Shown one piece after another: positions 7,501 through 12,066 of a stretch of DNA of 13,460 nucleotides. Where the stretch lies: the NCBI GenBank assembly GCA_029983625.1, contig JASBZF010000045.1:1-13460 (forward strand), given 5' to 3'. Source of the DNA: Pauljensenia sp. (GTDB lineage: Bacteria; Actinomycetota; Actinomycetes; Actinomycetales; Actinomycetaceae). The notes under the pieces were generated by a model, which saw only the letters and a program-made list of their open reading frames with translations, did no database searches and had not been told where the DNA came from. A program made the translations under genes and the position numbers. The stretch's first letter is position 1, and each line of letters opens with the position of its first letter.

Positions 7501-7723
7501 CGTCTTAGCTGAACGCGCCGATTCCGGGTGGAGTGCGCGCCTCAACGGCATTGAACTCACCCCCATCACGGTCGATGGCTGGGCACAAGGATTCACTGAC
7601 CTGAAACCGGGGACACTGACCCTCTCCTACGCTCCGGCATGGACACTCACCTGGAAGATCCTCATTCTCCTTGTTTTCGCGCTCACAGCGTGCGCAGCAC
7701 TCCCCTGGAGGTCCGCCACATGA
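4529..7723 (+). CDS. Large membrane-bound GT2 family glycosyltransferase
   Basis: A 1064-residue, multi-domain protein. Residues 1-235 form a cytoplasmic GT2 catalytic domain, with HDDSE at 95-99 for metal and nucleotide-sugar binding, GGFD at 185-188, and GDGLDFSRRL from 195 at the usual catalytic-base site. A charged, Ser/Thr/His-rich linker (about 232-268) follows. A membrane segment lies at about 285-305, a basic cytoplasmic loop at 306-392, and a polytopic region with several hydrophobic helices at about 393-795. An extracytoplasmic domain (about 796-1038) and a final membrane helix near 1042-1060 end the protein. It probably adds sugars to a lipid-linked or wall glycan at the membrane; donor and acceptor are unknown. 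The GTG at 4529, 8 nt after whiB2, has only a weak RBS, so coupling to whiB2 translation is likely. Its stop overlaps the next start (ATGA). The genes are probably co-transcribed from the whiB2 promoter. Confidence 0.85.
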   Translation: MKSQIFVFIVARDSDSASRVLRACCAQTLAPDEVLILDCSPSISHTSTLTQLNSESLPVRVIATPGARNLGDAINTAVRTHHPDLLSARWWWILHDDSEPETTCLEKLWEAADLGRTIAAVGPKQLDAQGETLLEVGIEATSSARRLESILPGEIDQGQYDARSDVLGVGTAGMLLDPKAWDAIGGFDSALGPFGDGLDFSRRLHRAGFRVVVVPSAKIRHARTSLTPNASLSSTAEGESAHTENTHTKNSALTKAPVVKGHPADLSFSARRFAQLYNWAKAVPSALLLPLMMWLLLWTPLRAFARLLSARAHLFFPEITAWLRLIRVTPHLLIERVHMRRTERVPRSALRPLEVRGQRLRARKKDLKRLNDSDEDLADPIVAKAKASYASRNAWVCVLTCLLASVLTLWRWWGIGPTLSGGAWAAAPTLPTHMWHSAFSWWIAGGDGVRGTPDPFLLPLAFILVPLGLAGIPTNTVLVWLLILALPAAALSAWVFASRLTRSPGLRAATALTWAALPALGISLEQGRLAPALFHVLLPLAASAWIRLAAPAIPLRLRGAFGVVDCESQRRSGGVARFALLAALLVACVPWAFCLLLLAVLVLMRRGIGPRALLALLPSAVLIAPFAWEAFSTPGVWRAFLTASGPDAATQMAPSWEVLFGFPAGESHTLGLIVQAIPMAVLLLQAFVLMPKTLRMKRPDSARHSFAPVFFAYGALFLFLAVLVRRVDVGVIGLQVTTAWISPLLSLAALALLTAGLLALATLAPIGAPVMRRMGQIGALLVLYALVAGATPILERMDAAFSTSETTAPVFLDSVHSSAPLISAVSQQGEISARQGRVLVLNASEDLGELSVALWRGAGPSLTDSTPLSRARQLTGALDQDLARTDLENAAFALVVYPDDDVVADIAAHGVDTILVPADSLGLSHVRAGLDRAPGLERIGETDAGFVWRVRPQGHAPSRVRIDTENGPVPVDSKAEGVEVKLGEDIRGSRLVLAERADSGWSARLNGIELTPITVDGWAQGFTDLKPGTLTLSYAPAWTLTWKILILLVFALTACAALPWRSAT

Positions 7724-9120
7724 CATCCAGACGCCTCTTCAGGTGTGGCCTGATACTCCTTGGAAGCGGATTCTTAAGCGCAGCTGCTGTGATGGATACG
7801 CTTCTTCCCGCAGAACCCATACGTGAACTGTCGCCCGCCCTCGTCGAAGCGAACGCGAACCACATCACCCTTGCGTGCCCGAGTGGAAACATCGACCCTT
7901 TTGACACGACACGGACAAGCGAAGCGGAAATCTGGTCACCTGCAGGAGTGAGCAACACTCACCGTGCTTCACACACCCTGAGTATCCACGCTCAAGAAGG
8001 CCAAGCACTGAGCATCCCGAACGCCATGATCCTTGCAGGTCAAGGAGGCGGTGATCTTTTCGGGCTTTCGACCACCGGATGCGCTGTCCCCTCGCTCGAT
8101 CAGTGGCTCATGATTGGTCCGACCACCGTTGGTTCCGATACCGTCCTCCTCCTATCGAATCCGGCACCTACCGCTTCCCAAGTGACCATCGAAGGCTACG
8201 GAGCCCTCGGGCCTGTGAATGAGGCTGCGCAAGTTCTCACTGTTCCCGCGAACTCGTCCGTGAAGCTCCTTCCTGCCGGATGGTTTGCGGATGAGGAAAG
8301 ACTCGTCCTTCACATCCATGCCGACGGTGCAGGTGTCGCTGCCTTTGCGCAAATATCGAAAATGAAGGGTGAAATCCCCCAAGGGACAACCTGGGTTCCT
8401 TCGACGACACCCTCGAAAAGTACGACAATCCTCGGCGTAGGTGGGGAAGACAGCTCTTCCCTTCTCGTCGCGGTTCCCGGTGATGAAGCAGCCACGCTGA
8501 CACTCACCCTCCTGACTGAGCACGGCCCTCGCGCACTTGACGGGGGAGAAATACAGGTCGATGCCAAAGGAGTGTTATCGATTCCCCTGACCGGTGCCGC
8601 GAAAGAAGCGGTCGGAGTCCGCGTGGACTCCGACCAAGCGATTGTCGTAACTGGAGAACAGACCTGGCCCGCCGCCCCTTGGCCGGGGGCGCAAGAAGCG
8701 CGTAACGTGATCTCCGCCCTCGTTCCTGCATCCGCGATCATGACAGCGGAACTACCCGGCTTAGGATCCTTGCGGCCACTAGTGGATGAACAACTCCTCG
8801 CTAACCCGCTGCGCCCCACCTCTTTGAGCACTGATTCAGGAAGCGGAAAACTTCACGCATCTGTCCTGATCGCAAACCCTTCAGCCGCAGATGAGACACC
8901 CGTCGCCGTGAGTGTCGGCTCCACGCATCGTGACATCGCACCAGGCACATCCACACAGATTCAACTCGATGAAAATGACGTACACCTACGCGCTGACGGG
9001 CCTGTGCGGGCCGCACTTCTTCTCAGCGTCGAAACCCCCGCAGGAACCCTTCACTCTGCTTGGCCGATCGCTACTCCCGGACTGATCGCACGGGAAGCCA
9101 AAGTTCGCCTCACTCCCTGA
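7720..9120 (+). CDS. DUF5719 family extracytoplasmic protein
   Basis: A 466-residue protein matching DUF5719 by pattern; the function is unknown. An N-terminal membrane anchor or signal peptide (about residues 8-27, after Arg-Arg at 4-5) implies a location outside the membrane. The rest looks beta-rich. At least three similar modules are visible, each built on a hydrophobic strand plus an (N/V)P turn: LLLSNPAPTASQVTIEGYG, LLVAVPGDEAATLTLTLL and VLIANPSAADETPVAVSV. Cys53 and Cys121 could form a disulfide. The ATG at 7720 overlaps the upstream glycosyltransferase stop by four bases (ATGA) and has GGAGG 8 nt upstream, so I prefer it to an in-frame start at 7639. The tight coupling suggests it works with that glycosyltransferase, for instance on the exported glycan. 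It converges with the gene at 9566. Confidence 0.8.
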   Translation: MTSRRLFRCGLILLGSGFLSAAAVMDTLLPAEPIRELSPALVEANANHITLACPSGNIDPFDTTRTSEAEIWSPAGVSNTHRASHTLSIHAQEGQALSIPNAMILAGQGGGDLFGLSTTGCAVPSLDQWLMIGPTTVGSDTVLLLSNPAPTASQVTIEGYGALGPVNEAAQVLTVPANSSVKLLPAGWFADEERLVLHIHADGAGVAAFAQISKMKGEIPQGTTWVPSTTPSKSTTILGVGGEDSSSLLVAVPGDEAATLTLTLLTEHGPRALDGGEIQVDAKGVLSIPLTGAAKEAVGVRVDSDQAIVVTGEQTWPAAPWPGAQEARNVISALVPASAIMTAELPGLGSLRPLVDEQLLANPLRPTSLSTDSGSGKLHASVLIANPSAADETPVAVSVGSTHRDIAPGTSTQIQLDENDVHLRADGPVRAALLLSVETPAGTLHSAWPIATPGLIAREAKVRLTP

Positions 9121-9143
9121 CACTCTGAAGTCCTGAGCTGCTT

Positions 9144-9566
9144 TTATTGCAAAGCGTCGTCAATCTCATCGGGACTCAGTGCGATGACGTGTGAAATACG
9201 GTCAATGAGGATACGCCGCACCGTGTACGCATCATTCTCATCTTCGCAGCGCAACGTAATCGGCAGGCGATACACCACGATCCGGTCAGAAAGACTACGA
9301 CGACGATCCGCGAAGAAGACACGGGCGAGGACTTCACCATGATCTTCCCAAGGCGCGGGATCAGAAGGGGGAACATCCTCGGTGGCAAACTCGATCTGAG
9401 CAACCGCAGGCCATCTGTGAGTCAGCTCCTCCACAATTGCCCTGACGAGTTCATCGAAGTGTTCCCGCCTGGTCCGCCATGCGGGTGTGCCGGGGAAAAA
9501 AAGAGGACCTCGAGGGCCGCGACCGTGCCGGTCGCGCGCAGGACGATGAACAGTAGCAAAAGGCAC
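9144..9566 (-). CDS. Metallopeptidase-family (zincin-like) protein lacking HExxH
   Basis: A 140-residue cytoplasmic protein resembling the actinobacterial metallopeptidase family near whiB2 (Rv3259 type; Pfam PF06262, from memory). Conserved-looking parts: RDRHGRGPRGPL at 11-22, the RRTRxxxFDELV-like stretch at 31-41, EFATEDVPP at 59-67, RIVVYRLPI at 95-103, and a C-terminal helix ending in LSPDEIDDAL. Where zincins carry HExxH, this protein has DRISH (122-126), so the first His and the catalytic Glu are missing and peptidase activity is unlikely. The GTG at 9566 is the only start that keeps the conserved RDRHGRG block, since an in-frame TAG lies four codons upstream; the RBS is weak. It is divergent from DUF3499 and converges with DUF5719 across 23 nt. 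The role is unknown, but the gene neighbourhood is conserved. Confidence 0.78.
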   Translation of the reverse strand: MPFATVHRPARDRHGRGPRGPLFFPGTPAWRTRREHFDELVRAIVEELTHRWPAVAQIEFATEDVPPSDPAPWEDHGEVLARVFFADRRRSLSDRIVVYRLPITLRCEDENDAYTVRRILIDRISHVIALSPDEIDDALQ

Positions 9567-9641
9567 CCGTCCAGCCTAGCGAGGTGACGCACCGAAGACT
9601 CAATCGCAAGGTGCGTGCCCGCCGTGCCGTACTCTGGTCCA

Positions 9642-10133
9642 GTGATTTCGGCTAGACACTGCTCCAAACCAGGGTGCCAGCGCTCCGGCGTTGCGACCCT
9701 CACCTACGACTACTCTGATTCGACGGTCGTCCTGGGTCCTCTTGCCACCCTTGCCGAACCCAATGCTTACGATCTGTGTGACATTCACGCCCAGCAACTC
9801 ACAGCGCCGAAAGGGTGGCAGGTTGTGCGTCTCCAAACGCATTTTGAACCGGCTGCTCCTACCGGCGACGACCTGCTCGCCCTCGTCGATGCCGTCCGTC
9901 GTGCAGCCGCTGAGGCCCCAGAAAACACATCCGAAACCCGCCCGAATGCGCACGCAGCGCCCCAGGCAATCCAGACGCACGCGCAACCCCAACGAGGACC
10001 CTACGCCTCTCCTCAGTTGCAACCAGTTGAAAATAATCCCCTCGACCCGGAATCGAATTTTGCCCAGCGACGCGCCCGCTTCCAGGTCATTGACGCCCAA
10101 AAGCCAACACAATCTCAGAATGAGGAGCTGTAA
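9642..10133 (+). CDS. DUF3499 family protein with a small zinc-binding-like module
   Basis: A conserved actinobacterial protein of unknown function (Rv3258c type, from memory). From the GTG at 9642 it has 163 residues. The N-terminal 60 or so are the family core: HCSKPGC (C-X4-C), the stretch ATLTYDYSDSTVVLGPLAT, then AYDLCDIHA (C-X2-H) and LTAPKGWQVVRL. The two Cys/His pairs look like a zinc-binding module. The tail is Gln/Pro/Ala-rich and probably disordered. Family members usually begin a few residues before the first Cys, which favours 9642. GTGs at 9615 and 9624 are alternatives; 9624 has AAGGTG 10 nt upstream. No RBS precedes 9642, but TACTCT (9630-9635) ends 6 nt before it, so a leaderless mRNA is possible. 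The 3' end overlaps the opposite gene by 19 nt. Confidence 0.82.
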   Translation: MISARHCSKPGCQRSGVATLTYDYSDSTVVLGPLATLAEPNAYDLCDIHAQQLTAPKGWQVVRLQTHFEPAAPTGDDLLALVDAVRRAAAEAPENTSETRPNAHAAPQAIQTHAQPQRGPYASPQLQPVENNPLDPESNFAQRRARFQVIDAQKPTQSQNEEL

Positions 10134-11236
10134 GGAGAACAGCTCCTTGCATTTTCACGCGCAGCCGTCAGACGCTGAGCAAAACCTTCGCTGCGCATCC
10201 GTTCATCGGTGTACATGAGTGTTGTGTATGCCACCTGAACCGGAAAAGCGATACCCGCACACACCACCGACAAGGCGGTGGCAACACCGTCGAACACCGG
10301 GGAATTGAGAAGCAGCACAAGGCCCGTCATCACCCCGCTCAAGATCCCGACCACAAGACTAGAAAGCGTGGAAAGGGTAAGGAACATCAGAAAATAACGC
10401 CCGAGCAGACGGCCAAAAGCTCCCCTCGTTAAAGACCAGGATCGTGAGATCGACTCTGCGGGGCTGCGCCCCTCAAGAACACAGATGAGCGCTGCGAAAG
10501 ATAAGCGAATGACGAGGACAAGGAAAGCGCTAAGAATCAAAAGTGCAGCGATGAGGCCCACGGAAATGAAGACGATCAGCCAGACGATGAAAAGATCTGT
10601 CGCCTGAGACACCACAGTCCAGGCCCCGAACATCAGCGCAAAAACAAGCGCAGATGCACTCGTGAGGAACGCGAAAGAAAGCAGGGAAGTGAGCAGAGCT
10701 GTCCCCAGGAGGGAGCCTAAGCGTGGCCGCACGCGCTTCCATGTCTCGTGCATCGACGGCTTATGAGCGATCAGCGAATCAGAGATCGCACACGACAACA
10801 TTCCGGTCAAGAAGGTGGAAACAAGGAAGGACAGGATGAGTGTGAGTACACACAGCAGTAAAGAAGGCAGCAGGGGAATCTGGGTGAACTTTTCAAAAAG
10901 ATCAGTGCCGGGGGGTGAGAAAAGGAAAGCGCGTTCCGTTAAGCGGAAAAGATCGCTCGTATAGGCAACCTGTATCCCTGAGGCAATCCCGACGAAAGTC
11001 ATTGCGCCCGCAGTCATAGCGAAGTGAAACACTGGATTGGCACGAATTGCGTTCACAGTGCCGGAGAAAATATCAGCGATGGACAGAGGATGGAAAGGAA
11101 TGATCCTGGAGGCGTCGGTTTCGCTGTCTTGGGGAGAGTACGAGGGCGTCCATGCGAGAGAAGGGTCTGGAGATGTCGCTTCACCCCAAGTGGGCGTGTT
11201 CCCGTACTGAGGTGAGGTGCTGTGCGGATCGGTCAT
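10115..11236 (-). CDS. Polytopic membrane protein of the GDPD-membrane-domain-like (DUF7847-type) group
   Basis: A 373-residue integral membrane protein of unknown function. Residues 1-45 are Pro/Ser/Thr-rich and probably cytoplasmic. The motif PFHPLSIADIFSGTVNAIRANP (47-68, broken here as PFHPLSIADIF plus SGTVNAIRANP) resembles the start of actinobacterial proteins annotated with the glycerophosphoryl diester phosphodiesterase membrane domain. About six hydrophobic regions follow, near 70-92, 122-155, 175-208, 214-250, 280-310 and 317-340. A conserved-looking loop, SRSWSLTRGAFGRLLGR, lies at 264-280. No phosphodiesterase catalytic domain is present. The ATG at 11236 has a near-perfect RBS (AGGAGGG, 11247-11241 on the minus strand). 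It is divergent from mtrA; such genes often neighbour mtrAB-lpqB in related bacteria. The 3' end overlaps DUF3499 by 19 nt. Confidence 0.75.
   Translation of the reverse strand: MTDPHSTSPQYGNTPTWGEATSPDPSLAWTPSYSPQDSETDASRIIPFHPLSIADIFSGTVNAIRANPVFHFAMTAGAMTFVGIASGIQVAYTSDLFRLTERAFLFSPPGTDLFEKFTQIPLLPSLLLCVLTLILSFLVSTFLTGMLSCAISDSLIAHKPSMHETWKRVRPRLGSLLGTALLTSLLSFAFLTSASALVFALMFGAWTVVSQATDLFIVWLIVFISVGLIAALLILSAFLVLVIRLSFAALICVLEGRSPAESISRSWSLTRGAFGRLLGRYFLMFLTLSTLSSLVVGILSGVMTGLVLLLNSPVFDGVATALSVVCAGIAFPVQVAYTTLMYTDERMRSEGFAQRLTAARENARSCSPYSSSF
10123..10147. terminator. Inverted repeat at the DUF3499 / membrane protein convergent overlap
   Basis: AGGAGCTGT (10123-10131) and ACAGCTCCT (10139-10147) form a perfect 9-bp stem with a 7-nt loop. 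It spans the DUF3499 stop codon and the last codons of the opposite gene. There is no clear run of T after the stem on either strand (only TTGCATTTT on the plus side), so it would be a weak or factor-dependent terminator, used in either direction. Confidence 0.35.
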
Positions 11237-11261
11237 AGATCCCTCCTATGTGATGTCGCTT

Positions 11262-11277
11262 CTCGTGTGTTCACGAG
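11262..11277. repeat. Short perfect hairpin in the leader of the membrane protein gene
   Basis: CTCGTG (11262-11267) and CACGAG (11272-11277) pair perfectly around a 4-nt loop. It lies 25-40 nt upstream of the membrane protein ATG, within its likely mRNA leader or promoter region. It could be an operator or a structured leader. With only 6 bp it may be chance. Confidence 0.3.
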
Positions 11278-11369
11278 GGAAACAGGGGCCGACACGGAGA
11301 ATAAAATCAATCAATTTCAGCATGTCACTTCATAACCTCCGCGAGTCTTCCCCCGTGAACGCGCAATTC

Positions 11370-11388
11370 GTGACACTATCGTGACATG
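11370..11388 (+). promoter_or_regulatory. Probable MtrA box over the leaderless mtrA promoter
   Basis: GTGACACT (11370-11377), a 3-nt spacer ATC, and GTGACATG (11381-11388) form an 8-bp direct repeat with an 11-bp period, one helical turn. This matches the layout described for MtrA sites in Corynebacterium (a loose 8-bp direct repeat with a 3-bp spacer, from memory). CACTAT at 11374-11379 looks like a -10 element and would place the transcription start on the A of the mtrA ATG at 11386. No Shine-Dalgarno precedes that ATG and no good -35 is seen. MtrA bound here would cover the -10 and the start, so repression of its own gene is the simplest reading. Confidence 0.5.
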
Positions 11389-12066
11389 AATTCGCGGATC
11401 CTCGTCGTCGATGACGATGCGGCACTCGCCGAGATGATTGGAATCGTCCTCGGAGCGGAAGGCTTCGCCGTTGACACCTGCCCGGACGGCTCCGTCGCCC
11501 TCGATGCTTTTCGTCGCAGCGCCCCCGACCTTGTTCTGCTTGACCTTATGCTGCCAGGACTTGACGGCATCGAAGTGTGTCGCCTGATCCGACGTGAATC
11601 CGACGTGCCGATCGTCATGCTCACAGCGCGTTCTGATACGGCGGACGTGGTGGCAGGTCTTGAAGCGGGCGCAGATGACTACGTTCCTAAGCCCTTTAAA
11701 CCGAAAGAACTCATCGCACGTATCAGAGCGCGTTTACGTGGCCGCGAAGAATCGGGGGATACGCGCCTTATCCTCGGTGATCTCGTAATCGACGTTCCCG
11801 GACACACGGTCCATCGGGGCAGTGAAACGATTGCCCTCACACCGCTTGAGTTCGATCTGCTCGTCGCCCTGGGGAGCGCCCCTTGGAAAGTGTTCGCGCG
11901 CGAAGAACTCCTGGAGAGGGTGTGGGGGTACAGACATGCAGCGGATACGCGGCTCGTGAATGTCCACGTCCAAAGGTTGCGCTCCAAGATTGAACGGGAT
12001 CCAGAAAACCCGGAGATTGTCGTCACCGTCCGAGGTGTCGGGTATCGTGCAGGAACAGGAGCCTGA
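11386..12066 (+). CDS. mtrA: DNA-binding response regulator MtrA
   Basis: A 226-residue OmpR/PhoB-family response regulator, partner of the MtrB kinase, that controls cell-wall and division genes in Actinobacteria. The receiver domain (about 4-115) has the acidic pocket Asp9-Asp11, the phosphoacceptor Asp53 (VLLDLMLPG), the signalling Thr in VMLTAR, and Lys102 (VPKPF). The winged-helix output domain (about 128-222) has LTPLEFDLL, the recognition region DTRLVNVHVQRLRSKIE, and the C-terminal VRGVGYRAG. Length and motifs are full and typical. Naming it mtrA rather than another OmpR-type regulator rests on the overall resemblance and the overlapping MtrB-like kinase. The ATG at 11386 lacks an RBS and fits leaderless translation. 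A direct repeat like an MtrA box covers the start. The end overlaps mtrB by 20 nt. Confidence 0.93.
   Translation: MNSRILVVDDDAALAEMIGIVLGAEGFAVDTCPDGSVALDAFRRSAPDLVLLDLMLPGLDGIEVCRLIRRESDVPIVMLTARSDTADVVAGLEAGADDYVPKPFKPKELIARIRARLRGREESGDTRLILGDLVIDVPGHTVHRGSETIALTPLEFDLLVALGSAPWKVFAREELLERVWGYRHAADTRLVNVHVQRLRSKIERDPENPEIVVTVRGVGYRAGTGA

Noticed and set aside
7639..7719. In-frame start at 7639 for the DUF5719 gene
   Set aside because: It would overlap the glycosyltransferase by 85 bases and bury the signal peptide; ATG 7720 has GGAGG at 8 nt and an ATGA overlap.
11300..11340. Minus-strand promoter for the membrane protein gene (GTGACA and TATTCT)
   Set aside because: The spacing is 19 nt and GTGACA differs from the -35 consensus; not strong enough to call.
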